A DNA stretch of 64,000 nucleotides from Plectrocnemia conspersa (GCA_009617715.1 VTFK01000165.1:372001-436000), one strand, 5' to 3'; counted from the stretch's first letter, positions 46,990 through 59,040 are shown. Notes: a model not told the origin generated them from the letters alone. Numbers and translations: made by a program.

Positions 46990-47690
46990 AAATGATTTTG
47001 ACACTAATTTTATATTATAAACTGTCTTGCAAGCATTGATAAGCTAATGAGATGTGAGAGTTATTTTTTAATATTTTAAAGATTAAAGCTTAAGGTCATT
47101 AAAACTATCTGATTGCATGGTAAAATAACAGCGCAACTTATTTATATGACATAGTAATATAGAAAACTATTTTTTTTATATTGTTATTTAAACAAGATCA
47201 ATAACTTATAATCGCTCACATTGTATCAACTATAGGTCATTGATTGTGCTTAACAAAATATTTTTTAATATATGTCATATTTTTGAGCGGATCTGTAATT
47301 TATGCTATTTATTATTATTATTTATTTACACTGCAAACTTATTTTTAAATAATACAAAATGTGTTGTTTTAATATTATTTTTTATGTTGCAAACCTGTTT
47401 TTTTTTGTTTTATTAATATTTTAAACCGTAATACAATGTTTAGTTTTATTATCATCTAGCTAAGTTTTAAACATAATCTTAAATGATATACAATATATAG
47501 TTTTATCATTATATCTCCAAGCTTAAAATCTGTGAATAATATAAAATGTTTTATTCTGTAAAAATTTAGCTGAGTTGTAAGCCGATTTACAAATAAATCT
47601 TTAGTAATTTTTTATGGATTAAACCATTCTGACTTTTATTTATAATCCTAAATATTTGTCTATGCAGTGCGCAAATTAACGTAGTAACAT
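46990..47690. other. AT-rich, no gene seen
   Basis: Low-complexity AT-rich sequence with T-runs; nothing recognised. Confidence 0.55.
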
Positions 47691-47780
47691 GGTAACAAAA
47701 TGCACTAGGATCAACCGCATATCTCTCGGACGCGCACGTGGGATCTCTTCTCATTTACATTGTAAATCGCACAGCTAAAT
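47690..47780. other. Short GC-richer block
   Basis: ACGCGCACGTGGGATC carries an E-box CACGTG; TTTACATTGTAAA is a near-palindrome right after it. Possible small regulatory block. Confidence 0.25.
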
Positions 47781-47892
47781 AATGATTTTAATGTCTAATT
47801 TTAACCATTAAATTTAAAAATAGAGTAAAAATAATCAGAACGAAGAAAAAACAATATTTAAAACACAAATAGTTGAGGGTCCGGTATTCGCA

Positions 47893-47945
47893 CACTTGCT
47901 AGCTTCGGTACCTCACGACAGTGAGAAACCGACAGCTAGTTTGTG
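47893..47945. ncRNA. Candidate 53-nt imperfect hairpin
   Basis: Paired segments are CAC/GTG, CTAGCT/AGCTAG, CGGT/ACCG and CTCAC/GTGAG around a GACA tetraloop, with small internal mismatches. 18 of about 24 positions pair. It is a plausible small RNA fold but shorter than a normal insect pre-miRNA and matches no miRNA I know. It could equally be a foldback repeat. Confidence 0.25.
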
Positions 47946-47959
47946 GAAATTGTTTGAAG

Positions 47960-48770
47960 TATTTCGAAATATCGAGATTTATACCTTCTATATTATCATC
48001 GTGAAGTCTTTCTCTATGTAACTCTTCGATCCTGACTTTGTCCCATTATGAATCAAAATCTTCTTTTTTGCTATTCAAAAACTCCACCATTTTTTATTTC
48101 ACTTGAACAATAAGATATGTTTAATGTATTTTTTGCAAAATATCAAATAAATTTAATATTGGTGAAAATAGATTAAGATAGAAATTTAATTCTTAATCTT
48201 GTAGATAGCGTCTAAGTGTTTCTGCATTAATCACAGCATTAAAATCCCATTGACCTTCATTCGATTATTTGCTCAAATATTGTTATTATTTTTTTTCTTT
48301 AAAATTCTACTATTTTATTTCTATCGTGTAAGAGCAGCCGCAGAGAAACGTTTCTTTATTTCACAATCGAGAAGAGGAACTCTTCTTAAAAAATTACAAA
48401 AATATGATGAAAATGATTAAATATATGTATTTAAAAAAACGTTTGCACCCAGTTACAACAGATTTAACAGATTAAGATAAAACAAGATTTAATCTGTTAG
48501 CATTGCAGTGTACAAATTTGGAATTAGACAAAAAAAAGCTAGGATATTTTGCTTCTCAGACATTGCAGCCACTCCGTCATAAGTTTGAGCAATTCATTTT
48601 TTTGTACATCCAAATTTCACCAAGGTATTATGAATATAATCGATCAGCTGTTCTATTGGGATGATCGATAAATCTGACAAATCTTTCTTGAATGATATCA
48701 TTCTCATCTACGTATCTAAAAATGGTTGAAAGCTGTGCCTTACGAATGATATCTGTAAATTAATTACAAT
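47960..48770. other. AT-rich, no gene seen
   Basis: AT-rich non-coding sequence. A little less AT-rich at 48540-48720; no domain or splice-bounded frame. Confidence 0.45.
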
Positions 48771-48859
48771 TATAGAAATAAATGTATATCATCTAACAAC
48801 TATAGAAATAAATGTATATCATCTAACAACTATAGAAATAAATGTATATCATCTAACAA
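48771..48859. repeat. Three perfect 30-bp tandem units
   Basis: The unit TATAGAAATAAATGTATATC plus ATCTAACAAC repeats without change at 48771, 48801 and 48831 (last base of the third differs). Identical copies imply a recent expansion and length polymorphism. Confidence 0.9.
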
Positions 48860-49120
48860 TACTTTTGAATAGAAGATATTAAGTCATTTTAAAAATGATT
48901 TGACACTGGAATTATCCAAATGATTTTTTAATAATGTATCTGATTCATTTAAAAAATACAATAATTCAACATAGTTGCCTCTATTTACGTAATCATTATT
49001 TTCAGAATGTCCTCGAAAAAAAAGCTCTTGCTTAGATAAAAATCAAATCACGTTTATTAATTTTGAAATAATATATCTGTTCGCAATAACTTACTAATTA
49101 AATAATGCTCTAAATTGAGC
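48860..49120. other. AT-rich, no gene seen
   Basis: Nothing recognised. Confidence 0.5.
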
Positions 49121-49129
49121 ACTCAAAAA

Positions 49130-49460
49130 AACCTTCGATACGATTTTCTTTGCCAAATTTACATGCAGATGCCGTGTACACGATCGTAAGGATATATGAA
49201 AGATTTCACACCTGTCCGGCTATTGGTATGGGAACCATGCAGCTCCCACTGCAAGACATGAAGGTCGAAAAGCCGGGAAAATAGACAGATTCAAAACGTC
49301 AACCGCATGCATGGTGATGGCGGGCGACTGTAAACACGAGCACAAGTAAAGACTGAAGTTCTAGTGCGCATGCGCGACCAATTTAATCCCCGATAAGCAA
49401 TTCATGACGCACGTGTATCGCCCGCGCTGCAGTCGGCTTCAGCCGCTCTCTCGGTGTGGT
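49130..49460. promoter_or_regulatory. GC-richer island with perfect NRF-1/Ewg site
   Basis: TGCGCATGCGCG at 49365-49376 is an exact NRF-1 (Drosophila Ewg) consensus. CGCACGTG at 49408-49415 adds an E-box, and AATTTAATCCCCGATAAGC lies between them. NRF-1-type palindromes are frequent in CpG promoters of broadly expressed genes, so this could be an alternative promoter as well as an enhancer. No convincing frame: the minus 62-codon frame at 49383-49571 has a low-complexity N-terminus. Confidence 0.4.
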
Positions 49461-50039
49461 TGTTTGTAGATGATTTTCTGAGCGATTACGTTTTATAATT
49501 ACGTGAATTGAAAAAATATAAAAATTATAAAAATATATAAATTTTAGAATCGTTTTACAATCCCAAGGCATCTACCGCATGTATTTACATATGTAAAGCT
49601 CAATGTCAATGGGTTTAGTCATACATAAAGTACTGAAAAAGTTTCTGAAGGCATTTATCTACTTAACATGTTCGTTACTCAAAGGGTCATAGAGTTTTTT
49701 TTTAATTTTCAATTAAGAATTAGATGCATCATCTCTTTCAAACTTTCCATCCAAGATATTTCTATGCGATCTCTTACTTTTACGCTGTTTTACCCGAACG
49801 CCCAGGTAGGAGTTCCGGCTTAAACTTATTGCATCCGCACATTTTAATCTTTACTAGGTAAATATCGTAGTTGCTAATAGGGTTCTTCAACAACTGAACT
49901 AACACAACAGTCTATGTGTAACCCTGATGTCAATTTAAAAGACAATAGTTCAGTGTTTCAAATGTGCATCGTACTTCTATTAAAAATAAAATATTTTTTC
50001 AGACACTCAAGTTCATATCATCTGCAAGGTCTTTTATAC

Positions 50040-50600
50040 ATGGACATATAAATCTTGACATATCTCACACTCTCGCCTGATTCGCCGCCGTTTAATTAAA
50101 CAAACAATCACGAGCTCTTGTTGCATTGAGGCACAGCTTCTCAAATCGGGCTCCTTATCTACCGCACAGGATCTATCTCGAGCCCATAAATTCCCTGCGC
50201 TCTTGTCCGCCGTCGCTGGGCTGAAAAAAAGCAAAAAACCTCGGCATTGGCCAACAGGAGCAGCAGCGAACGAAAAGGGCTCGATGTCTATCTCTGCGTC
50301 TTGCGGCCGGGTATTGCTCCGGGATTTGCATAAATCCGCAAACCGTACCGTAGCGTGTCGCATTGTCCTCCTCCTATGCCGCTGCGGGCCCATCACTAAC
50401 TGCCCGCGACGGCATAAATCGCCATAAATTAAACACGCCGAGCCTTTTGCATTTGGGAGATTGCGGATCACGAGTCACGGCCGGCGCTTGAGACCTTTCC
50501 GTGGCAAGGAAGGTGCACCATACAATAGGAGACGACAAAAGTTCGACCGGTAATGGCCGCTGCCACGCTCCGCGCAACTGAGATGTTATCCCACGGGTGA
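50040..50600. promoter_or_regulatory. Largest GC-rich island, POU octamer and four CATAAAT motifs
   Basis: GGATTTGCATAAATCC at 50322-50337 holds the POU octamer ATTTGCAT within 6-bp inverted arms. CATAAAT occurs on the same strand at 50185, 50329, 50413 and 50423, the last two as GGCATAAATCGCCATAAATT. These are Caudal/Abd-B type cores and are not explained by AT richness because the block is GC-rich. A minus frame of 145 codons (50471-50034), a second of 67 and a plus frame of 74 all overlap it; none shows a domain. I favour a compound enhancer, but the 145-codon frame is the longest long-ATG frame outside the cuticle gene and should not be forgotten. Confidence 0.45.
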
Positions 50601-50929
50601 TTTGTATTGCATTATTCTGGCTCGTGTTTGTTGTGTTTGTTTTTGTTAGAATGCTGTTGAATGTTCAAAAATGCATTGTCCGGACATATCGAAACGTATT
50701 GCTATGTGTGCTTAGGGAAATGTAAATTTGACGCGATATTGCGATGGTGTACAGTTATACCATTTTTAAAGAGATTCATTAACCTAAATGTGAACCAATA
50801 AAAATGTAAAAAGCTGTGAAGGAATAAATACAATCTAACACAAGAGTAACCAAATAAGCATAGGTACAATTTTTTCCATATATTGTTTAAGCAGCCTTTC
50901 ATACTACTATGGTAACAATGAGATGTTTC

Positions 50930-51200
50930 CTCTAAGCAATAGTGAAAAAGCTGGCGGAAGGATGATGTCCGTGAAAGATCCTCAGAGGCAGCGACAGTAC
51001 AGCTGGTGTTGATCCTTCTCTGCTACGGTACTTGTATGATCCCTCTCAGGTTGTATGTTGTCCGCAAGCATGCGAGCGTCTGCTAGTCTCTTCGTGTGTC
51101 TGTCTTGTCCTAATTAGAGTCCAGGCTTAAGTATTCAGGGCTGCAAAGCTTGCTGATCAATCACAATCATGCAGCGATCATCGAACCAATTGTTCCACTC
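50930..51200. promoter_or_regulatory. GC-richer island
   Basis: GCTGGCGGAAGGATGATG, GGTACTTGTATGATCCC, AAGCATGCGAGCGTCTGC, CCTAATTAGAGTCC and GATCAATCACAATCATGC: TAATTAG homeodomain core and TGATCAATCA-like Pbx/Exd-type words. No open frame of note. Confidence 0.3.
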
Positions 51201-53035
51201 GCTTCTTAGAACAACGAAATAAGTATACGCCTTTAAAAAGACACATTTGCTTGATGGATAACTTTAAAGTCGAATTTTACAACCGGAATACGGTGCTATT
51301 TGTCTTCCGGTGACATATTGATTCTCGTGACCGTTTCATAACAAAGAAATATTCATTCACTTGCGTGTTATATATTATATTACCCATTACTTCTAGTCGT
51401 AACGAAGGCCTTTGTAATCCCACTATTTTCTTGTTTATCCTTATTAATGAATAATCACTTTTGGCCAGAGTAATTAAGGCGGGTTTCAAGAATAACAAAT
51501 ATATTTTTGAAGTATATTTAACAATAATTCTAATACAAATATTGCACATATTTTATTTCTAATTAATTCAATAATAAATAAACTAAGTTTTTAAATGTAA
51601 TTCAGGCAAAAGCTATTAAACGTAAAATGTGCCAAAAATATGTTTTGAAATAAAATATAGAAAAATAGCATAGAAAGTTTTTTTTAAATACATAATACTG
51701 AATTTCAATTATTTTAAAAAACACTAGATCATCAAAATATATTAAAAAAATTAAAACTAATCTATATTTAAGGAAAAAATCTTACTTAGAAGCAAAACTA
51801 TTTCATTTAAAAATTATCCAAAAATATTTTATTGCATATCCATTAGTATTTAAATCTTACATAAAGAAGGTAAGATCATCTTAGGGCATTGTTGATATTT
51901 TAAATGGTAATACATTTTAACTAAATGTCTAAATAGTGACATGGTCAGCACAAGGTTTAGCATACGGTTACTGACTCCATAAGAAAGACGATAATGGAAA
52001 GTGTGCTGCATCAGCCCAAGTGAAGGAATGACACTTGTGCCAACCCTCGTTGCCGTTCTTAAGTGGTTGAACATACTATGTACCTAGGGTCATGCTAAAG
52101 TTTACAAGTAATTATTTCCTTATTTTATTCAGTTAGTTTTGGGACATATATATAGCTAGATTATATTCTTAAGGTGCAAGTGGTGTCTATCTTACACAGC
52201 GCTACCCTATATATATACTATAATATTATTTACTTGAATCTATATATTTCTATTTTATATCTTGTTTTATATACAAACATCAGGTGAATCTCCCGTGTAT
52301 AATATTGCACAAATAAATCATACTTATTGATAGATTTTATGAGCTTCTTTACGTCGACGTTCAACGTCTATTGTGTATATTTTTTTTACCTTCGTCATAT
52401 AAATATAGATATTAACGTCAATATTGATGCTGCACAAAACAATATAAAATATTTGATTTTGTTGTGTGACTAAATATTTTTATTGTCTGAGCATTAGAAA
52501 AGCTTTTGGGGTTGAAGCAAGTCAATCGCGTAATAAACAAGACGCTTTTTTCTCCTTGCCCCGTGAAATAACAATCAAAGCACGTCGAAGAAAGAAAACA
52601 ATCTATCAATCTGTTGGATTGAGAAAGATGGCCAATTCTCATAAATAGCTCAGCCGAAAAAATAAACAGCATTCAGTCATCGTACGCTGTTTAGCATTCT
52701 TCAATCAGATGTGTTATGTATCGAAGAAAAGATAAGTTTGCTCCAAATAGTATTTATGTTACTAGATTTTGCTGCGGTCAAGATCAAATCATTCTAAGCC
52801 TTTCAATATTAATATATACATTATGATTCTAATAATGATAAATGATTTAATTTATCCAGCGCATTATTAAAAACTATTGCTGACCAGTACGATTGACCAT
52901 TAGGACTCTATCGTGTATGGTATATCGTTATAGTAGTTATTATATAATTATTACACAGTATTCTCATAATTATGACAGCAAATTGAATATCAATGAAACT
53001 TAATCGCCGTCGGACAAAGTCTTCATTTATACCAT
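51201..53035. other. AT-rich with patches, no gene supported
   Basis: Patches at 51260-51500 (90-codon minus frame; includes GGCCAGAGTAATTAAGGCGG), 51940-52080 (74-codon minus frame) and 52490-52660 are less AT-rich. The 51.9 kb patch has a mobile-element look but no recognisable domain. The rest is AT-rich. Confidence 0.35.
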
Positions 53036-53039
53036 TTGT

Positions 53040-53360
53040 GTCTAGGTAACCAAATTGTTTTGGCGTTAATCTGAGATGCATCAGATGCGGTCTTCGGGGG
53101 TGAGATTCGGGGGTGGCAAAGTAGTGTGGGGTAGTTGTGTCTAAACACTTTGCAGCGACGAGCTTTTGTGAAAGGTCAGCTCGAAATTGGCGGTCGTGGA
53201 TGAGAAAACATTTATTAATTTATAGACGGCGGAACAAGGGACGGTAGATAGGGGCGTGATTTGATTTTTAATCGAGATTCGACTTTAATTCTTTGGGGGG
53301 TAGACAATAGCGTGTCTATAGAATTGAACGGCATTACTCAAGTTAATCAAGGGTTGCAAG
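53040..53360. promoter_or_regulatory. G-rich island with direct TTCGGGGGTG repeat
   Basis: TTCGGGGGTG occurs at 53093-53102 and 53106-53115. The island continues with TTTATTAATTTATAGACGGC, GTGATTTGATTTTTAATCGAG and TCTTTGGGGGGTAG. It has strong G bias on the plus strand and no open frame. Probable regulatory block. Confidence 0.35.
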
Positions 53361-55600
53361 ATAGTTTTTCTTGATATAGTAGAGAATTACCACGCTAAGT
53401 TACAAAGAATATTTTTATTTAATATTTTAAATCAAAACATTTGTGATTGTATATGTCTTACATTTTTTTTATTTTCTTAATTATATCAATATCTGGTAGT
53501 AAATACTTACTTGTTGGTATTCTGATTGTATTATCCTGTTGGTAGAAATTAACCCTGTTGTAACGTATTAAATTTAGGCTTGTCAGGCTATAACGAAGAA
53601 CTTGAAACTCGTATTTGATAAGGATTCCATGTTTTCATTCGTTACTTCAGGTTTTATCTATGTAATGTATTTATTTTATTTTATCTATATTATCACAAAT
53701 TTGACTATCATAACTTTACAGGTTTATCTAATATGTCATAATTAGTGTTTCTCAAAAAAATAATTTATAATTATTTCCCATTGCATTTTTAGAGAAATTT
53801 ATTGATTTTCTTAAATTTTCACAAAGGCTTTTTTTGCTGAAAATTAAATTAGTATTATTATTTTCAAATGTTATACATCCGCTTCATATTTTTAAAATAG
53901 CTGCATAAGACAAGGTGTGTCCATGCTAGATGTTTAGAAATATAGACGCTTTCTTAAAAAAATTAAATAGAAGTCAGAAATATTTGAATAGCAAAACATG
54001 TTTTTAACATTTTAATCGTCTTAATTTTTGCTTTGTTAATTTAAGAACTGCATTAATATTTAGATAAAAATTTGCGTTGAAATTGGGATATTGCAAAAAT
54101 GAATGGGGATTTTTCATAGAATTTTCATTTTGATCATAGAAGCTTTAAAATATGGTTGTAGAATATTTTTTATTGAATAAAAATGATGAATATCTTGTTT
54201 TTATAAAATAAAAGATGTTGGTATTTTTCTCGCCTTCAAAATATTTTATCCTTTTTTTTGCTATATTGTTTTGTTCCTTAGGTAATGATAAAATTGTATA
54301 AACTTTCTTTCTTAACTTTTCAGATAATACTGAAATATTAATAATATTTGAACCTGAAAAACAAGTTTTACCTTCATGGTTTTAAATTTTATATTGAAAT
54401 ATTTGTACTGTTTAAATTATTATATATTACTTAAATATCTGCAATCACTACCAATATTTTTTGTAGGAATATTTTTACCCCCATATGAAAATTTATTTTT
54501 ATTTAAAATGCGTTTTTTCTGTTTATTAGTTATATTAATCGAAAAACTTTTTATTATAAAATGTTAGATTTTAAAAAATCACAACTAAATCAATCAAATG
54601 ACAATTTTAAACTGATGTATTTTCAAATTGAATACGCAACTTGTCAGAGATTATTTGTACATGTTACACTTTTTTTCTATTCTTTTTTTAATGCTGTAAT
54701 AAATAAGCATCCCTCTCGTTATTTAAGTCAACAAAATTTTGTTTATGTAAAATAAAAATAATATGTACGCACAGACTAGAGAATATCTCATGTGTATGCA
54801 CGTGATGCGTTTGCTCTTGTGTTTTTGCGGCGTTTTTTTAACATAAACTGCTCAATCATCCTGTGTAAAAGAGGGTCGGTAAAGGTCCACCAGTTCTAGA
54901 ATTATATATACATAGTTACGTCACAATTTATTTGATTTTTAATTCCATTCTTGTGTCTGTGAATTTTAACCATTTAATAAACACGTGAAATATACATATT
55001 TTTTATACAAAATTATTTATATTTACACGAAATATGAGAAAAATATATTTTATTGATTATTTTATGCCTTTTAAATTTTATAAAAAAAATACATGAATTG
55101 TCATTAAAAGTTTTAAATTTATACATCCATTGTTTAATCAGTTTAATACAAAGAACCACAAATCTACATCCCATTGTTAGTTTTTTATACAAAAAATTTG
55201 GACATAAGTGGTTTTTTTCCAAAAGTGGTGATATTTTTGCCTTTTGCAATTTTTTTCTTTAACGAACATTATAAATATTTTGACAATAAAACAAATTTCT
55301 AAAAAAATACTTGCGCATTTTTTATATAAGATCTTCAATTGCTTTTGTATGTCGTTGATGAAGAGGTAAAAAAGAGATGTGATCCTTGTGGTACCCAAGA
55401 ATGAACGAAATACTTATCGAGGCCACGATTACCATATCTAAAATACTGACTTTAGTAAGTTTATTAACTAAAAACATATTTAAAATGACAAATGGTAGTT
55501 AAACAAGTTATTACAATTACCTCAAGTAAAAGTAAAGTATAAAAATATCACTAATCCACTTTACATTATCTACTAAGAATAAATTAAAATATTTTTTCCG
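53361..55600. other. AT-rich, no gene seen
   Basis: Over 2 kb of AT-rich sequence. Several 60-78-codon frames on both strands around 54376-55398 are rich in Phe, Leu, Ile and Lys, as expected from AT-rich chance frames. A small less AT-rich patch at 54760-54900 holds nothing recognisable. Confidence 0.55.
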
Positions 55601-55609
55601 CAAGATTTG

Positions 55610-56080
55610 CACTTTTGCTCGCAATTAACCCGCTCGCCTCCGTCCACACACCCACCTAAAAACCCTTACAAAAAACATAATACGTTATAAATTAACCCTC
55701 AAAAAATAAGATATGCTTTAAAGCGCCGAAGTCATTAAAGCGCAAAGCAAACACTGCGACGCGCGGGCCAAACGATAAAAAAACGCCAACCTCATACGTG
55801 CGAGATCATAAGTCCAGGCGGCCGGGCGGATCCTTTATTCCAGGTTCTGCATGCTCATCTTTTTATCTTCAGAGCCGGGGCGCCCCTACTCACACCCGCG
55901 CGCCTGCAGGCGCTTCTTTCGCACACGACACCCCCTGAGCGGCGCGCTGCTCGGACCGACCAAGAATCGCTCGGTCAGCCCGGGTCACCTTAATTTAATG
56001 TCCCGCCCGTAATTAAACAGGGCAGGGGGTAGGCACCGTCCCCTTTGCCGCCTTGGGGTAGCTGGGTGGCTTGGTCAAAA
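55610..56080. promoter_or_regulatory. Very GC-rich island with palindromes and homeodomain cores
   Basis: TTAAAGCGC at 55718-55726 and again at 55735-55743 (period 17), GGGGCGCCCC at 55877-55886, GCGCCTGCAGGCGC at 55900-55913 (14-bp perfect palindrome), then ACCTTAATTTAATGTCCC and CCCGTAATTAAACAGGGC with homeodomain cores. It is the sharpest composition break in the window and has no ATG-started long frame. A core conserved enhancer or an internal CpG promoter are the two readings. Confidence 0.4.
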
Positions 56081-56412
56081 TTGAATTATGTCCAACGTGA
56101 GGCACATACTACGTGTATACATACTTGTACATAAGGGTTCACGATACACCCAATACTAATTTTTACTAAAATATAAAACACAAATAAAAGAGACATGAAA
56201 TCTTGTGCATAAATGGCATAAACAGTTTTTTGGTATGGAAGGTTTTTTCTTGAATAAAAACTAAAAAAAATACACAGCACAGCATTATCCGTGTTGGTAA
56301 TAAGCAATTATAAATTTTGCTGTTTAAAGCTTAAATGATTAATTTGGTTTTTGATAAAGTTTTAACCTTTAGAAATCATATATGTCATGCCTAATATATT
56401 TCCTATTTTTGG

Positions 56413-56462
56413 AAGCCATTTTAACGGAACACTCGGCCACGAGTGTTCCGTTAAAATGGCTT
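56413..56462. repeat. Perfect 23-bp hairpin, 4-base loop
   Basis: Bases 56413-56435 are the exact reverse complement of 56440-56462, loop GCCA. The stem has balanced composition (AAGCCATTTTAACGGAACAC at its start), so it is not explained by AT richness. It lies 340 bases from the GC-rich island and 10 bases before a second island. Possibly a small foldback element, a structured transcript, or an inverted-duplication artefact. Confidence 0.85.
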
Positions 56463-56469
56463 TTATCCG

Positions 56470-57030
56470 GTAAAGGTTATTAATGTTGCTGTTTGAATCC
56501 ACTAGAACCTTAGAAATAGACAATTCGTCTATATTAGAATCTCAACTCATTTTTCCCACACTCTTACATTCTCTGCTTGCTCCAACAGTTGTCGACCCCT
56601 GCAAACACTTGCGCTCTGTTTGTACATTTGTCAGCGGATCCGCGCCGCGGCACCTCGCAATAAAGATAAGTTTTGCGTTATTGCTTTGACGCGAGTTAAG
56701 GCGCAGTGTGCTGCTCCCCGGCAGTTTATGGTGTCAATCTGGTGTTTGGGAGTCATTAGCACGTCCTCGGTTGCCTCGTTTGTATGTGCTGTTCTGTTCT
56801 TTGTCAGCCGTGTTTATTGTTGTTGTCATCCAGTGTCACGCGAAACCGACGAGAAGCTCCGCTTCTCGATACGGGACTTTTGCCGCACAAGGCAGCTTTC
56901 CATCAGTGGATATTAGCGAAATTCTGGTCGGTGGGAAGGGTGTCGGAGTTTAATTTCGGGGAATGTGTCCCGAAAGGGGTTGGTTATGGCGTACTTAAAA
57001 ATTGTGGTTTTTGTTTTGGAAGGCAGTAAA
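56470..57030. promoter_or_regulatory. GC-richer island with TTTATGG/TGTCAATC pair
   Basis: GCAATAAAGATAAGTTTTGCG, then GCAGTTTATGGTGTCAATC: TTTATGG (Abd-B type) directly followed by TGTCAATC (Exd/Pbx-Meis type). GAGAAGCTCCGCTTCTC near 56850-56866 is a 6-bp arm hairpin. Four plus frames of 68-98 codons in all phases overlap, typical of mixed non-coding DNA; one has a hydrophobic Cys-rich stretch without a domain. Confidence 0.35.
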
Positions 57031-58860
57031 AAGGCACATTCTCTAATATATTTTTCTGTAATTTAAGCATTCTAGATACTCCATAAAAATGTATGTACTT
57101 ACTTAATTAAAAATTATGAAACTAACGAAAACATATGATTGAGCAATATATTAAATCATAAATCGTAAAAAAATATATACTAATAAATTTCATACATTTT
57201 GGAATATATTATTAAACAGAAAATAAAATTGTAGATGTTTCTGGAGTGTAATTTTAACCCCTAATATTCGTTAATTAGATATGTATCAATGCACTTTTAA
57301 AACATGATATTACACTCACGTATATTTTAAAATCATGTGACTTTTCATTAACACTAAAAAAAATTTTACTGATATTTTTTAAATATATTACTATAACACT
57401 GATAATTTATTTTCATTAATTTTTATTAAATTCTACTTTTTAAATGGTATCGCTTTGTATGAACGGTGTATTATAATAGACGTAAACAAATGAAATATAT
57501 TTAATTATAATTATTAAAAATATAAATAGCGTTTAGAGCCTCCGCTAATGTATTCTTTTGTTGTCGACCAATGAAAAACAAGCATTCAAATATAAAACAA
57601 GATGGATGACATCAACATGACAACAGTTTAAAATAATTGTTATGTATTAATAAAATTTTGCTACGCGACATTAATCGTCATGTGCGTTGTTTGATTTGAC
57701 TGAATATAAATAATCGGATTGCAAGTTAACTAGGTATGTTATAACTATGAAAATGAAATATATACATAATATGTGTAAGGATTATAAGAATACATTGATT
57801 TAATTAGATGAAACAATCTTCGTAATGAAATCTTCAAATATTGAATTTCCGTTGACGCGTTCCGAGGCCGAAAAGTGAGTTTTTCCTTTTATAATACATA
57901 AACATTATCATTGCTTCCAATTTAATGCAAATGACTGAACCAGCTACGTTTTAAACGTGAGCATGTATATATACTTAGTACTTATAAAGATTGAGGTTAA
58001 TGTCGATCAAACCATTTTTTTATTTATTGATATTTGTTGATACAATATTTCACGATGGATTGTGATGCAGCCGGTTATTTAGCTAAAAGTATGGTTACAG
58101 CAAAATAAATTAAAACCATTATTGCAACAAAAAAATATTCACTTAGATCGTTCCGTTCTGAGCGACGACTCGCAGTATACATATGTGTAGTATTTTGGAT
58201 GTTATCTAATAGACGATATTTTATAATGATTAAAAATATGCTATTTCATACCTGGAATAATCGATAGCCGACATATCTAAGAGTGGCTTATTTTTAATTC
58301 TGATGTGGCAAAATATGTATACGTTATGGTTTTTAATCAATTATTGTTCTGTGCCATTATTCCTCTTTCGGAATAGCAAAATTCAAGATATTCAGTTATA
58401 TCAAACTTATGTAGTATGTTCTTTATAAAAATATAATACTTGCTGACAGTGACCTCAACATGAAAAGATTCACTCTTTGTTTATTTATAACAATCCTACA
58501 ATATGGCATATTTTAATTATTTGCCATACGTAAATGTTATTAGATATATCATTGCTTCTGAAAATTAGCTGTAAACAATACTATATAGTGGGTAAATGTA
58601 ACTTTTTGTTTACACTTGTATGTTTTTTTTTTACTATTACTATCATTGTAATATGTTTAATTAATTTTAATTTAATTGCTAAATCACTGCTGTTTGTCTT
58701 TTAATATTTGATTCTAGAAAGTCAATAGTAATTTGTTTAGAATAACCGTAATATATTATTCATATAACCAAACACTTACTGGCACATTCATAATTTATAG
58801 TTTTTATTATATTGTCGGTAATTTCAAATGCTACATCGTTTTAAATCATCTTCAATAAAC
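57031..58860. other. AT-rich, no gene seen
   Basis: Short mixed patches at 57530-57720 and 57850-57890 only. Nothing recognised. Confidence 0.5.
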
Positions 58861-58864
58861 ACTT

Positions 58865-59040
58865 TGTAAGAATGGGCGTGCGTTCCGTACGCCCTTATAT
58901 CTCACTCACGCTCGTCATTTGACACGCGAGCGAGCGAAAGGGAATATATCTTACAGTACGCGCCTGGTGGCGCATATGACGCCGTTATACTCGCGCGGGC
59001 ATATGCTGCATTTGCGTCAACATAATGTGTGTAGGACTCG
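58865..59040. promoter_or_regulatory. GC-rich block with GGGCGTGCG/CGTACGCCC inverted repeat
   Basis: GGGCGTGCG (58874-58882) and CGTACGCCC (58886-58894) pair except for one G-T position. GCTCG and CGAGCGAGCG follow as a second inverted pair, then GGCGCATATGACGCC and GGGCATATGCTGC. Might be the end of a mobile element or a promoter; no frame. Confidence 0.3.

Noticed and set aside
50034..50471. 145-codon minus-strand frame as a gene
   Set aside because: It overlaps other frames on both strands in a GC-rich block, has no domain, signal peptide or promoter, and GC-rich composition alone lengthens frames. Kept only as a remark on the island.
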